Shown: one piece after another, positions 1 to 13,528 of the stretch
How the letters are laid out: the number at the start of each line of letters is the position of its first letter
Numbering within the stretch: the stretch's first letter is position 1
DNA from: Amanita rubescens
Lineage: Eukaryota > Basidiomycota > Agaricomycetes > Agaricales > Amanitaceae
DNA: 64,000 nt
Direction: 5' to 3'
Assembly: GCA_015039365.1 (NCBI GenBank)
Contig: WION01000060.1
Location: 149,976 to 213,975 of the forward strand
Made by a program: the position numbers and the translations under genes
Notes under the pieces: model-generated
What the model saw: only the letters and a program-made list of their open reading frames with translations
What the model was told of the DNA's origin: nothing
Database searches by the model: none

Positions 1-3000
1 GTCGCCCAGAAATGAATGCATTGCTCGCGTTACACGAATTCGTCGCTAGCTGCCCCCAGCTTCCCCTCAACTTCCCCAGGAATCTCTGTATCTCCTCGCT
101 TCCCACATCCCCTCCTCGTTTCCTTTATCCGTCCTCTGCTTCCCCCGTCCGCTCCTCTCCCTTTTCCCTTCCTTCTACTGCTTCCGTTTACCTCTTCTTT
201 CCATTTACACTAAGAATCTCATTGAATTCCATTTAAGTTCGACTGAATTTGATAGACTTACTTGTCCACTGAGTCCGATATCATTAGGATGTGAAAAAAA
301 GGCCTTCGCATGAGAGGGCAGCCCAGGTGGTCTTGGACGCACCCGCAGTTGGTGTGATGGGAGCTGAGGCTGTGTACGAGTAGCTAGTCAGTGGAGAGCT
401 GAGCGTGTGTCACGACAACCTTACCTCAGGTCAAAGGTGCAGTTCTGGAGATCTGTTTCATGCAAATCCATAAAATTGAGCGTCGAGCATTCGTAAGAGA
501 GGGGCATACATACACCAGCTGTTGCAGCACCAATGTGCAAAAACGCAGATCCGTGCGCGCTGCCATTTTGGCCCTTGGGGAAGTCGTTGCTGACGGTGGG
601 CTTGGTAGTTGATAGTCAAACAGCTAGTTATGCGCATATAGTCGACCACGTACCTCGTCAGCTAGGATGGGATCCTCAGGCATACGGCGCGTTGTGATGT
701 ACGATCTTCGAATATGATGCATCTGATGCTCATTGCTGGTCGCGGCCGGAAAGTAACGCATATAGTCGATACGTACTATGGCCGCGGGTTTGCACTCATT
801 TTGAGTGGTTATTATGCCGAGCGTGTTGAGTGAGCGGTTGGGAGGCGATGTATGGCTATAGGGACAGCAACTTGCAAGTGATGCGATGACAGGAGCAAGT
901 CAAGAACATCCATTGTTTGGTCACCCAAACATTGAAACAATGGACTTAGAGACTTTTGGCATTGTCAGATTTCGAGCTTGGGAACATTGATGGACTTGAA
1001 ATAAGTTTCACTCAACGCTTCACAAGAAAATAACGTGGGAGAAGCTATGAGCGGCTGAGAGGAGACGTTGGACGCGTTGAACGGGCGGGTGACACCACGT
1101 GGCGCGGCTTGTGACGGATTTGGAAGTTGGGGATTGCCCGACATGCATCCGCACATTTCTCACTGGGAATCATAATTCAAGAGCATTTTCATGGGTCACG
1201 CGCACGGAGGGTGGAACCTTCCGTTGCTTCTCTTTCTCGAACATCGACATCACTACTCCCTCTTTGTCTTCCCAAACCGGAACCTCCTCGAGCCTGCCGA
1301 GCGACATGTGAGCCTTGTAAGTTGTCGGGGAGTTTCGCAGAAGACGATGACGTGCGTACCTCGTAACCGCTCAGGGTATTGTGTCAATGATGTTTACTAG
1401 TAGCTGTACCACCTGCCCGAGCACCGTCAGTCTGAAATGAGCTTGCGAGTGGACCAGGGAAAGTGCTGAGTCATCGGGGAGCGACAGCGGTAGTTCCTCG
1501 TCGAGATGATGAAGGGTCTCAAGGAACCAGAACATGTAAAAGGATATGCACCTGCCGTGAATGGTGGAGGTGGAGGTGGGAGGGACTCGAGAACGCCTAT
1601 TAGCATAGAACCCGAGGAGACTCTAGTTGGTCATTATGTATGGCTGATGCATATTGAACACGTTAACTTTGTACATTACGATCAGATTCGAGACTTTAGC
1701 AATACTCTAATCTTTTGCTTTATCATTTTCCGCAGACTTATCGCTAATGAAATATCTATGCTGTCGACCACTTAGATCAATGTGATTATTCTTTTTCAAG
1801 AGACTACTGTCCCGCTTTCTGGACATATCTTTACCCACCGTCTAATGCAATGTGAATGATCGGAACTCGGTCATGGAAAGATCATAGATGTATTGTTGAC
1901 GAGACAAGGATACTCTCAACGGAGATAAGAAACTGAAACGATAAAAATGAGTGGGTGCCTAAGCAAACTCAATATACAGTCAAACATGATACAGACGCGC
2001 CCGGACAAGATTCAAAATCAAATACAGTGCCAACGGCACCCATTGGTTGATGCACCATCCTAAATGTGGACCATGCGTTAGCCTTGTGTTGAACGCCTGT
2101 CATGCCTTTGGACTTACCGAGTCAGCAGTAGGGCCAGTCTACGATAGTCAATAACGTCAGGATTCAGTACACGGTGTCGAATTTGACCTTTTTGCTCACC
2201 AATCCCAAGCTCGCGACACCAACGGCAGGTATATTCAGGTCTACATCCACGAGGCTAGCACCTGAGCGAGCGACCTGGATCGAGCACCAGTCACGAGAAC
2301 GATAGTTGAAACTATTTTGGCTTACCGTATTGGCGGCTGGTTTGCTCAGTGGTAGACCTTTTGCTTGGGCAACGTCTAAGTAACACTCAGTCTGAATCAC
2401 TTCGAAAGCGCGTCAAGACTTACAGTATGAAAAAACGAAAGTGGTTAATAATGCGAGTCGCATTATGTGCAGTGCAGTGGTCACTGTCGATGACCACTCG
2501 AGCCTTTGTTGCTCGCACAGCGACACTATATAGCCCAGAAAAATGATCAGACAAGGACATGGCTAATGTAGGTATGAAAGAGACATCCTGGTTACGGCCT
2601 GTGGACGCGATGCAAAGTACGTGGTCAAGTGGGAAATGTGCGAACAGTAGAGATTGTTGACATGCCCAGCAATTTGCGACCGAACTTTAACGTCGATACA
2701 AACGACCATCTAAGTAAGGCCGGAATGAGTAGTTTTCCCCATTTGGAACACACCTTGAACGTCTCGCGTGTGCGAGTACGTGTTGAACAAAGGGAGTGAC
2801 GAAGGTAAACAAATTTGCAGCAATGTATGGCGGCTGCGTGAGTCTGCGTTACCACGAGATGACGTGGTTGCGATCTTGGAAATATTGGACAGGCTGGACG
2901 TGCGTGGCAGTGGTGTAGCATCAGCTTCCCTGAACGACTCGAGAATCATACTATCCATTCAGGTATAACTTTCGGACGAAAAATTAATGAAGCTACCAGA

Positions 3001-3731
3001 AGGCGGAGGAATCGCAGGCAAACTGCTGAAGATGGGAGGCTGGCGGAGCGTGGGATGTGCTTGTGTATGTGGCTTTCCAAAAGAAGTAGCGCAAGTTAGT
3101 GGGCGTCATAGCCTGCAGCCCAAGTTCGACTCTTCGTTCCACTGAACCTCAGAATCATTATTTTCTTCTGCGTCAGATTTTGACAATTACGACCGAATCC
3201 ATTACTAGTATTCTTGAACGCGGGAGTAAGGCACGGGGAAAGGGGGTGACGTGCGTATTACCCAATCGAGAGCCGAGAAAGAGCTTTCATCTCCCGTTAA
3301 GAGGTTTTGGTAGTCATTATTAGATCGCCCATACGGTTTCATGTAAATGCACTAGGTCATAAGTACTAACAATCTGTCTATTTTCGAGATAGTTGAATGT
3401 TGAACGCGTTTCGGCTAATAATTGCGATGCCGGCCGGAATAATGATTACCGCTTCGGAACTAGCGCTGACGTCCGTACCCGGCCACCACACTGGCTTTAT
3501 ACATACCCAAAACATTACGGAGCACACTCGCGGTTCCTCTCTCGCGGTTCTTCCTTCTCACAAGCTTCAACTATTTCGTGTGGCTGGATTTGCGCCTGTA
3601 ACACAATGATGGCGCGATCCTCCTTGCGGTACCCTGCCACATTGGACCCTGACGGGTCGATTGAACTTTGACTCACTCCGCAATCCATTTTCGGTTCAAC
3701 GGTTCCCAACTCTCTAAAATTTACCTCCACA
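1..3731. other. Intergenic, no gene recognised
   Basis: I see no open frame here with recognisable protein character and no spliceable set of frames that I could join with confidence. The first 240 bases are pyrimidine-rich and could be a leader or UTR of a gene outside the window. Short frames at about 1.1-1.4, 1.5-1.8 and 2.6-3.0 kb look random in composition. Confidence 0.5.
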
Positions 3732-4366
3732 ATGCTTCCCAACACCACCAGCGAAAGAGAAAAATTCGAATTGGATTCGGTAGTGCAACAGTGGAAGGTG
3801 TACGCCGAAGCCCTTGCTGAGCGGGTGACAAAATATGAGGCATTGCGCAAATATGATTTTAAAAGTGAGAATTCTTCACGCCCCATTACTCCCTTGTTCA
3901 TGTTTGATTAGCCCGAAAATACAATGAACCTCAGGCTGAGCATCCGCGTAAGAAGAAGAGGAGAGAGGATGACGTTCAATGGCAGACCATCCCGGCGGAA
4001 ACGACTCGGACCCCAGAGAGTTTTTGGCGTCCTCAACCCGAGCCAACTCGAACAAGCGGGTGTACTTGCTGTAGTGGTGACCGTAAGTATTAGCAACTAC
4101 CTCCTTAAATACTTACTGATTTACGAGCAGAACAAGTGTTAGGCTTAACTAGAGCTGCCGTTTATGCCTTTAATGTGTTAAACACTCAAGCGGAAGCCGC
4201 TCAGCCTTATGACCCTTACAGCAGGGTTCGAAAGTGGTTGGACGCAACCAGCGTCTGGTGGCATAAAGCTGAGGCAGATACAGATAATACTACCGAAAAA
4301 GTTGACCAGGACAATAATGTTGTTCCCTTCGCATGGATAAATTGGGACACGAGACGAGCTCTGTGA
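3732..4366 (+). CDS. Hypothetical protein, 179 aa, three exons
   Basis: Three exons, 3732-3864, 3912-4082 and 4131-4366, join in frame through introns of 47 and 48 nt with good GTGAGA and GTAAGT donors. The joined CDS is 540 nt and gives 179 residues. The N-terminal 45 residues are charged and probably helical. Next comes a basic KKKRR stretch near residue 60 that could be a nuclear localisation signal, then a proline-rich segment and a short CTCC cluster. The C-terminal third is aromatic-rich, with a tryptophan pair (VWWHK). I recognise no domain and assign no function. The consistent splice phases and biased composition make it likely to be a real gene; the last exon could extend through another splice. 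Confidence 0.55.
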
Positions 4367-4661
4367 ACATGGGAGTCAACAGGTGTGCTTTTTCCCGCTC
4401 ATCCTCTGTTTGACAACTGGTTCTGATAATTGGCGAAAGGAGTATAACTTGTGGTTGCGGGCTTGAGTTGTTGGATTATCCTGTACTCCCGTAGGAGAGG
4501 TGATACCATAGTTAATTTACGATTGGTATATATGAGTTGCCATATGTGAATCATAGACGCATTCGCCGTTCAAGCTAAGCGCGGTGTTTGCTGGGTTGTT
4601 GACGGCCAATCAGAAGCCGAGTCAGGCCTCATCTGACAACGACATCTTGATCCTCTCTGAC

Positions 4662-5003
4662 ATGCTTACAAAACGACTCGTGGCGGAGAAGTTCATACTC
4701 TCAAGTGTATCCAATCCTGGTGTTCGCCATGTAGAAGTGACCAGAGCAGCCTACGAACGGGAGGGGTTTGACTGCTCTGAAAATATCCGCACGACGCAGG
4801 TGTGCATCCTTTCTCGCTTCTCATCTTTGATGGGAACATGGTCTCTACTAGGCTTTTCTTCAGCTCTTTTCGGCCCATCAAACCCAATCCCGGTAGTTGC
4901 TATAGGAAGGGGAAAAAGTCGAAAAGGCGCACCTACTCCAACCGCCAACACCACCTTCCAGATGTACATGGGAGTCCGTCGTTATGAAATCCTCCCTCAA
5001 TGA
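4662..5003 (+). CDS. Possible small ORF, hypothetical
   Basis: An uninterrupted frame of about 113 codons starts at the ATG at 4662, and the frame is open further upstream without an ATG. It contains a charged segment and a Pro/Gly/Ser-rich C-terminus. No domain is recognisable. It lies just upstream of the convergent end of the first nitrate transporter gene. It could be an exon of an unrecognised gene, a relic, or chance. Confidence 0.22.
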   Translation: MLTKRLVAEKFILSSVSNPGVRHVEVTRAAYEREGFDCSENIRTTQVCILSRFSSLMGTWSLLGFSSALFGPSNPIPVVAIGRGKSRKGAPTPTANTTFQMYMGVRRYEILPQ

Positions 5004-5332
5004 GCCTTGAATCACGTTTCGGCTCTGGTCTGTATAGTCATCGTCCATGCTCGATGTCAGCGACATTTGCCCATCTACAACGGGTCGTCGTCTGTCTCCG
5101 AATAAGGGTTGGGGTTCAACATGTCCTTGTCATCATGCCGAAGGGAATCGAATGTTGTCAAAGATGACTTCAGTCTAATGGTTCGAGTAGGAGCTACTTT
5201 GTTCCATTCGTCAGCTAGAAGGTTCTGGTCGGTTAGTACTTCGCCGTTTCTTCACGAACTCGCAATAGTCATTAGTTTCTAGAATTCGGTACATTAACGT
5301 ACCGCAGCAAGACGAATGTACTTCAGTTACAT

Positions 5333-6972
5333 TTAACGTTCTTTGTACAGATGCCATACGGTCTTATTCTGTACACGTAGCAAGGCAGTTCCAATCGTGG
5401 CAACTCCCAGAGCAACACATCCAAGACAAAGGAACGCTTTCGCATAATGCGTGCCAAAACCGAGAAACATGAGGTTGAAGATAAGGCCGCCCAACGTGCC
5501 TGCTGCACCGACGATCCCCATCACTTTGCCATTGTTCACGGGGTCGATAAACGGGACGATGCCGAATGTTAAGCCGCACACAGCCTCGACGAAAAAGCTG
5601 AAAAATACCATCAATACGATGGACGTCGACAATGATATCAAGAGGCCAGCGCTAAAGCCAATCAAGAATACACCCTCGAGCACCATGCCGATTGAGAGCG
5701 CGAGGATGCGGCCCGGGATGTGGAATCGGCGTGCCATGGAATCGGAGAAGAGCCCACCGCTGAGGCGCGAGCAGATATTCAAGAGGCCGAAAATGGAACC
5801 GATGTAGGCCCCTGTGGACGGATTTAAATGAAACTGTTTCTCGTATACGGTGCCGATGATGTTGTCGATGGCGAGCTCGATTCCGAAAGAGCAAGCATAC
5901 GTGCACACCATTATCAGCACCGCGGGATTTACGAGCACTTTGAAGAAGTTATTGAGAGCAGATAAAGGAGATTCGTTGCGTTTAACGTCCGCAATTGTCT
6001 CGTCGTCGGCTACTTCCCCGACAACATCCTGATTATCGGCCTCGTTGACAGGGATATCGTCCGGGGATTTTTCGTCTGCCTCCCCCTTTCCTTTCTCTGT
6101 TGAAGGAAGTCTGTCTATACCCTCGTTCGCAGCGAGTCCACTCGGCTTAAGCCAATCGCCGTGTGGTGTGTCCGTGGAAAACAAAAGCGTAGCGATGGCG
6201 ACCAGGATACATAGACCAGCAGGAATGACGAAGACAACACGCCATGCCTTCGACACCGGCAAATGGTGTCTTATACCACCATAGATGGCGGGCATCACGA
6301 GATATGTAATCCCCGCGCCCATGTTTCCCCAACCCCCCGCTATGGCATTTGCCGTGCCGACGGCTGAAGGAGAAAACATTTGTGTCATCCAGAACTGACA
6401 AGGGACGAATGTCGCTCCCAGAATACCAATGAAAAGGCTGGGATGTGAGAGATGAAAATTCCAACGTAGCGGGTCAAAGCGAGGAACACAAACCGTATTA
6501 CGATTAGATCTTGAGCGTTTTTCAAAAGACCCGTCATGGCACAGGGAATCGAACCGGCCAAGAGCAGTACAGCCATGACACGACGGGGACCAAAACGTTC
6601 ACAAAATGGACCAACTACGCAGCGAGCGACTATCACATCGCAATTAGCTTCAAACCTGGGAACCTTGGGAGGTGGATGGTTTACCGACGGTAGCAGCCAC
6701 GGCGACTACGTTCGAATCATAAGTATGACTTGATGATATCCCAAGGTCTTTCGCGATGTACGAGATTAGCGGAGGGATCGAGTACCATGCGAAAAATGCC
6801 GTCATGAACGCTAACCATGCCTATAACCGCATCAAGAACCTCCCGCGAAAACGAGGCGTTACGCAAATACCATGTGTAATCCCCTCATGTGAGGCTTTCC
6901 TAGCGAATAAAGACAGAAGTTGGTCGCCTTTCCATGCTGGTCAACATGGATCTCCTTGGCAAAGAATTGCAT
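5333..6972 (-). CDS. nrt2: Nitrate transporter, NRT2/CrnA family (copy 1)
   Basis: This is a major-facilitator nitrate/nitrite proton symporter of the plasma membrane. Four exons (6972-6871, 6820-6685, 6629-6494, 6437-5333) join to 1479 nt, 492 aa, close to the fungal NRT2 size. The nitrate signature AGGWGNMGAG follows the FFIGILG-type helix, and a second signature-like AAGTLGGLIFN lies in the C-terminal half. The MFS loop motif GPFCERFGPRR sits between helices 2 and 3, and an acidic cytoplasmic loop of about 80 residues separates the two halves, as in fungal members. The ATG at 6972 matches the start of the tandem copy; an in-frame ATG at 6996 would add eight residues. With copy 2, nitrate reductase and nitrite reductase it forms the nitrate-assimilation cluster. 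No inactivating lesion is visible. Confidence 0.9.
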
Positions 6973-6996
6973 GCGAACGGGTAGGAAGGCTTTCAT

Positions 6997-8831
6997 TACA
7001 CACGTCAAGACGGTCTTATATATGCAATGGTGCCCCACACCACGTTTCTTTGACCACGAGGCTCAGGAACCAGGGACGTCATGTCAAGGAGGTCCGTCAT
7101 TGCGTATTGATCGGCACAATAAAAGGAAAGATCCTATATATAGGACTGCCGACCTTTGGAACTACAAGCGTTCCAAACACTCTTCATTTTAGGTCCTGGT
7201 GTCCACACCAATGTTGCGAGCCAAATTAAATGCCGACATCCAGACCCCCCGAGTCCCGACACAAAGATAAACATCGCTCAACGGCTATGCGTCCCAACAG
7301 TGGGAACAATGTGATGGGGCCAGAACCCCTGTCGTACAAGCCAAAAGATGAACCTTCCTTCAGATTTGACGCAACCTTAGGATCATTTGACATATCATTC
7401 ACATATGATGTCATTCAAGGGTGCTTTTTTGGCGCACGTGTTGCCGTCAATTGTGATACAAGCTGCACAGCGCATCAAAGTAGCGTCTTGATCGGCGCAA
7501 ACCACGAAATCTCACGCAGCCATGCCGGGTTACCGATTTGATGCCCCCCAAAGTCATATTATAGTTTCAAGCTTCGGGTACAATTGTTTTTAACTTCTCT
7601 AGTACTGGGACATCCTATCTCGGAGTAGTGTGAGTGTAAATAGTTCGACGTTCGATGTCGGCTTCTCCCGCTGATATAATATCCATTCATCATATCGCGT
7701 TGCAGAGGTGTGAAGTTGACGATGAACTTGGGATAGAATACAGCGTTGTCAAAGGTCACCCTATCTTCCCAAGTCACGAGTTGGTAGAACTCTTGAATCG
7801 GCTACAGTACACCTTCAAACACAAGCGTTTTTTCTCCAACCGTCAGACGAAAGGTTATGGCAAAATGCAGAATGTATAATATTATACTGGCTCTGGCTGT
7901 GATGTGTGATTGGGGTGGTCAAATTAGTATTGCTTGAAGGAAAAGGGTCGTTGATGATTGCGGATGCATGGCCTATAGCCTATCTGATCGCGTCAGACGC
8001 AAAACGAACTGCACTTACTTTCCTGGTTAATTATAAGTTATCAGCCAGTAGCGATATGACGTGATGCTAAGGTGGATGACACCCTCGGCATATGCCGTTA
8101 CCGGAGCTTTGCAAAATTCCAGTCGGCAACAGTCGGCAACAACCTAAATTCCCTCTTTCCTCACTGCTCAGAAAATGAACGTCTCGAGACAAATCATGAA
8201 CCCGAACCGTTACTGTCAAGATCACCGCGCCAGTTTCGTCGACGGGGAGGATCTAGTACCAGGGTTTGACCTTCAGCGCTTCAGCCGACGCGGTAAATTT
8301 GCCAACTGCGCTGGCGCTGACAGCTGTAGGTGAGCATCTGTTTTCTTCTCTTCTTTGACGGGAATCCAGGAGCGTGCTCTTGCCCATAGCCCGGATCCGC
8401 TCTTCAAATCTAATCATCTTGGAAGTTGTCTTTGGTACGAAAAGGCGAATCTAAGCGCCGCCGTCATCATTTCGTCCAGCAATACCGATTCTCAGAGACG
8501 AGAAAGGTCAATAAGCATCTGATCCTTCGGGCCGCACGTCCGACAACTCTCGTGGTGATAGAAATAGCAGTTCGTACATACTTCAATTAGGAGCTGCTTC
8601 CTTGTTCCACTCTTCTGTCGGAAAGTTCTGGTACGTCCGCATTTCGTTCTCCGGTCCCCGAGCTCACGACTTTTTTTTTACTTTTTTTTTTTTTTTAATT
8701 CCTAGTTTAGGCCCCGTGGCGCTAGTAGCGCATGGTAGCGCATCGACGGTCTCACAACTGTTATCGGTAGCCCGCAACTGGTACATCAAATTTACCGCCA
8801 CTTCGATCACCTACATCCCATGTTATGTATC
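6997..8831. other. Intergenic between the two transporter genes
   Basis: About 1.8 kb holding the upstream region of transporter copy 1 and the 3' flank of copy 2. TATA-like sequence (CTATATATAGG) occurs near 7135 and a poly-T run at about 8670-8698. I found no convincing coding sequence. A short direct repeat of AGTCGGCAAC occurs near 8120-8140. Confidence 0.5.
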
Positions 8832-10495
8832 CTACAAATGCCTTCTATTGTACAAGTGCCATACGGTCTTGTTCTGTACACGTAGCAAGGCAGATCCAAC
8901 CGTAGCAACACCCAAAGCAACACCTCCAAGGCAAAGGAATGCTGCCTGATAACGCGTACCAAAGCCAAGAAACATAAGGTTGAAGATGAGGCCGCCCAAA
9001 GTGCCCGCTGCGCCGACGATCCCCATGACTTTGCCGTTATTGACGGGGTCGATGAATGGGACGATACCAAATGTTAAGCCGCACACGGCCTGGACGAAGA
9101 AACTGAAAAATACCATCAATACGATGGATGTTGACAACGACACCAGGCCGACGCTGAAGCCGATCAAGAATACACCTTCGAGTATCATTCCCATCAATAG
9201 CGCGAGAATGCGGCCTGGGATATGGAATCGGTGTGCCATGAAATCGGAGAAAAGTCCGCCGCTAAGGCGTGAGCAAATGTTCAAAAGGCCGAAGATGGAT
9301 CCAATGTAGGCTGCTTTGGAAGGATTTAGTTTGAACTCCTTTTCGTATGCGCGACCAATAATGTTGTCGATGGCAAGCTCGACACCGAAAGAACAGGCAT
9401 ACGTGCACGCCGTTATCAGCACCGCGGGCTTCAGGAGCACTTTAAAGAAGTTATTGAAGGCGGATAATGTTGATTCGTTGCGTCTAACATCCGCAATGAA
9501 CGATTCGGCGTCGGCTGCGACGACCTTCGTCGTCACTCCATCACCATCGTCCCGATCATCAGCCTTGTTGACGCCAATCTCGGCAGATGTTCCTTTGTCT
9601 GTCTTGCTCTTTCCCTTCTCTAGTGAAGGAAGTTCGTCTACAACTTCGTCCGAAGTAGGTTCATCCGGCGCAAGCCAATCACCATGTGGTGTATCTGTGG
9701 AAAACAAAAGTGTAGCGATGGCGACCAGGATACATAGACAAGCAGGGATGACGAAGACAACACGCCATGCTTTTTTCGCCGGCAGATGGTGTCTTATACC
9801 ACCATAGATGGCGGGCATCACGAGATACGTAACGCCGGCGCCCATGTTGCCCCAACCGCCTGCTATGGCATTTGCTGTGCCAACGACTGAAGGAGAGAAC
9901 ATTTGTGTCATCCAGAGCTGGCAAGGGACGAACGTCGCCCCCAGAATGCCAATGAAAAACCTGATTGCGAGATTGAAATTCCAACCTAGAGGGTCAAAAT
10001 AAGGAGCACGAACCGTAAGACAATCAGGCCATGAGCGTTCTTCAAAAGACCCGTCAAGGCGCAGGGGATCGAACCGGCCAAGAGCAGTGCGGCGATTACA
10101 CGACGAGGGCCAAAGCGCTCGCAAAACGGGCCAACGACGCAACGAGCAACTATGCGATCGCCATGAGCTCTGCGCGCACGAATAGCTGGGAAGCGGATGA
10201 TAGCTTACCGATAGTTGCAGTCACGGCGGCGACATTCGAGTCGTAAATTTGACTTGCTGATATGCCAAGGTCTTTCGCGATGTAGGATATCAACGGAGGT
10301 ATCGAGTACCACGAGAAAAATGCCGTCATGAACGAGAACCATGCCTATAATTTATTGAACATGTCACGTTCCTGGCAAGCACACCGCAAATACCATGTGC
10401 AGCGCTCTCATGTGAGGCTTTTTGAGCGAGTAAAGGCAGAAGTTGGTCGCCTTTCCCTGCTGGTCAACGTGAATCTTCTTGGCAAAGAATTGCAT
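8832..10495 (-). CDS. nrt2: Nitrate transporter, NRT2/CrnA family (copy 2)
   Basis: Tandem paralogue of the gene at 5333-6972 with the same function: proton-coupled nitrate uptake at the plasma membrane. Exons 10495-10394, 10344-10209, 10149-10014 and 9960-8832 join to 1503 nt, 500 aa. The first three exons have exactly the lengths of copy 1 (102, 136, 136 nt), and the introns are 49, 59 and 53 nt. Signatures AGGWGNMGAG, GPFCERFGPRR and AAGTLGGLIFN are all present. The two proteins differ mainly in the central cytoplasmic loop, which is longer here, and at the C-terminus. The gene is divergent to the nitrate reductase gene and shares an upstream region of about 1.2 kb with it, an arrangement that would suit co-regulation. 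Confidence 0.92.
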
Positions 10496-11740
10496 GATGG
10501 CACGAATGCTTTGACACCAGTCAAGGTAGACTTATGTACAGCGAGAAGCTCTACGCCACACCATGTTGCTCTCAGGGTCGCGGCCATTAAGGGGAAACCC
10601 GTTCTGATGGCGGAATAGGAGTGCAGATAACGGCGTCTTTATTTGGTACGATTGTATCGAGCCGACCCTGGCATTCAATTCTGCCAATAACTGAACTCGC
10701 ATCATTCATTCCTTGTTCGGTGTCATGACTCGTTGTGGTGCTACCAGATGCATGGGCCCCTTCAGGATTCCAATTATATGACTTGTAAGTATACATACCG
10801 AACATCACGGAAAACCGTAAACTGGGCTACAAATACCGTTCTACAGGCCCGTCGGATTGGGTATTTCGTCCTCTCCGGAAGTTCTTTGTTCGCTCCACGT
10901 AGACGGAGGAACAACGTGGTTTTCTCAGGTCCAGGCCTTTTTCGTTCAAACTTTCCAAGGTCTTTCACGACCAGGATATCAATGAAGACAATGTGAACAA
11001 TACCGGTAATTGATGGGAGACGCAAGAACACTTTGGGATGCCGTAAATGTCGCGTGTGGCGCTGCCATACAAGGATTAGCGAAGATCGGCGGAAGTCGGT
11101 CACCTTTCAGCTTAATGGCCACAGACGGACTTGGTCTAGTGACACCGCACGACAGCTCTCTGGGCTGAGACCGTTAAGTAGAGTTAGAGGCGCATCAAGT
11201 TGTGGCAAGGCGCTGATATGGAGGCATTATCGGACTAGGGAGGCCAAAATGTGGTGCGATAAGAGTTTCAAACACACACATAAAAATAGCGCTATCGTAT
11301 CGTCCGTTTATTTCCACCGCCACTCGCCATTTCCTTATCTCTGTCTTGGTGCCTATTGATCATCGGTTTCCAAACTAGCGGAAGCCCTTGACGATGATCT
11401 GTACAAGCCAAATCTTATAGACCTGTCTAGATGGGCCATTTTTACTCGCTCTCATAAACGGGACTATGCACAAGAACGAATGGGCGGGTCGGCTCAGGGC
11501 TGAGGCCGAGGCATGGGTTTTTTTCTTCTTGGCGTTCCGATTCGATTCCACATGACACGACATCAACATAGAAGACGCTCTTACCTGAACTCGCGGCACA
11601 GTTTTATCCCGGAACGATCTTGCCCCAGAGATAGCCGTTTGACTAAACCCATTCAACCAGCTATTCCCAAAAATTCAATATCAAAAGTCGTCCTTCCCAA
11701 CGATTTCTAATTTTGAGGCCCCTCTGCTAGCAATTCTGGC
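10496..11740. promoter_or_regulatory. Divergent promoter region, transporter copy 2 / nitrate reductase
   Basis: The 1.2 kb between the start codons of transporter copy 2 (minus) and nitrate reductase (plus) contains no convincing gene. HGATAR motifs, the binding sequence of AreA/Nit2-type GATA factors that control nitrogen genes in fungi, occur at 11257-11262 (CGATAA) and on the opposite strand at 11335-11340 (AGATAA). Such hexamers are common by chance, so the regulatory reading is inference from gene order. Confidence 0.35.
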
Positions 11741-13528
11741 ATGACTTCAATGGCGGTTGACGAGGGACTTCATCGTTTCACAACTTTCACTGAACCCGTC
11801 ACGCAGGTCGACCTTCGTGATGTTGGTACAGCTGACGGTCATGTAAAGCGAGATCCCTCTATGATTCGACTGACGGGAAAGCACCCCTTCAATGCAGGTG
11901 ATTATTCTAGGCTTCAGAACGGAACACGTCAATTGAGTACGTTATTCATAGAACCGCCTCTGAGCGCACTTGAGAAGGGTGGCTTCATCACGCCCAACCA
12001 ACTCCACTTTGTCCGTAACCATGGCCCGGTTCCAGACATTTTCTGGGGGGACCATAACATAGAGATAACTGGTCTTGTTAATCGACCTGTTACGCTCACG
12101 ATGAATGATATCGTATCCCTTCCATCAACTACCATCCCCGTAACGCTTGCTTGTGCAGGCAACCGTAGGAAAGAGCAGAACATGCATAAACAATCCAGTG
12201 GCTTTGCATGGTATGATTTTTCGAGACGATAGCTGGCTTCTTTAATATTGAATATTCCAGGGGATCTGCAGCCGCAGGGACAGCATGCTGGACTGGCGTA
12301 TTCCTCCGGGATGTGATTAACAGCTATGCCGGGGGTCTGAAGGACGATTGCAAATTTATATGCTTCGAAGGGCGCGATAAAACAGCAAAGGTTAGTGTAA
12401 AATCTCCCCTTCATTCTCCGCCTTTATATCCGTCCCAATATTCTCTTCTCACTCTCAATCATGTTTTTTTGCGCGTAGGGGGCATACGGTACATCGTTGG
12501 CGGCCAGCCTTGTCATGTCTGATAACCGTGACATACTATTGGCATACAAGATGAACGGCGAGCCCCTTCCTCCAGATCATGGGTATCCCATTCGTCTCCT
12601 TGTTCCTGGTTGTATAGGAGGCCGGAGTGTTAAATGGCTTGCTCGCATCGAAGCTAGTCAGACGGAGTCGACCAATCACTTCCATGAACACGACAACAAA
12701 GTCCTCCCGACGCAAGTGCGCTCCGCAGAACAGGCATCCGGTGAAGGGTGGTGGAAACGACCGGAATACGTTATCTATGATCTTAATGTGAACAGTGTCA
12801 TTACGACCCCCGCACACGGCGAACAAATATCTGTCCATGATACAGTGGGGGTATACATAGCTAAGGGTTACGCATATACGGGTGGAAACAAGCGCATCCA
12901 GCGCGTGGAGGTCTCTCTCGACAGCGGAACGTCGTGGAGCCTCGCTTCCATTGAGCGGCACTCTGCCGAGGACCTTGCGAGCTCGTACGGCAAACTTTTA
13001 GGCCCTAGCTATTATAAGGAGTCGCGCAACTGGACCTGGGCGCGCTGGGAGCTCGAGATACAGCTCACTGATCTTGTTCGCGCAGAGGAACTAGTCGTCC
13101 GTGCTTGGGATAGCTCGCAGAACACGCAGCCAGAACACTTGACTTGGAACTTGATGGGAATGATGAATAACTGTTGGTTCAAAGTCAAGCTTTCTCGTGA
13201 CGCGTTCACCCTGTTTTTCGAGCATCCTACGACCGTATCTTCGTCATCTGCTGGAGGCTGGATGGAGAAAAAGAAACTTGCCAATATCGCCGACCGCGAC
13301 GCCGCAGAAAAGCCGAAGATAGACTTGCCAACATATACTCGGGTCGAAGTTGAGCGACACGCATCTGCGGACAGCTGTTGGATTATCTGCCATAGTCTCG
13401 TATATGACTGTACTCGCTTTCTCCAAGATCATCCCGGCGGTGCCCAAAGTATTCTACTCGCCGCCGGCACAGACTGCACAGATGACTTTGATTCCATCCA
13501 TTCAGAGAAAGCTCACGCTATGCTCAAA

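Noticed and set aside
1099..1400. Three overlapping plus-strand frames of 69-79 codons
   Set aside because: All three frames are open by chance over the same bases and none has protein-like composition or splice partners.
9316..9807. Plus-strand frame of 163 codons over transporter copy 2
   Set aside because: It is the antisense shadow of the well-supported transporter exon 4; copy 1 has only broken counterparts.
5333..10495. Frameshifts in the N-terminal halves of both nitrate transporters
   Set aside because: Each shift coincides with a 49-59-nt GT-AG intron at the same place in both copies; the spliced frames are intact.
12211..12260. Premature stop in nitrate reductase after GFAWYDF
   Set aside because: A 50-nt GT-AG intron removes it and restores the molybdopterin-domain sequence.
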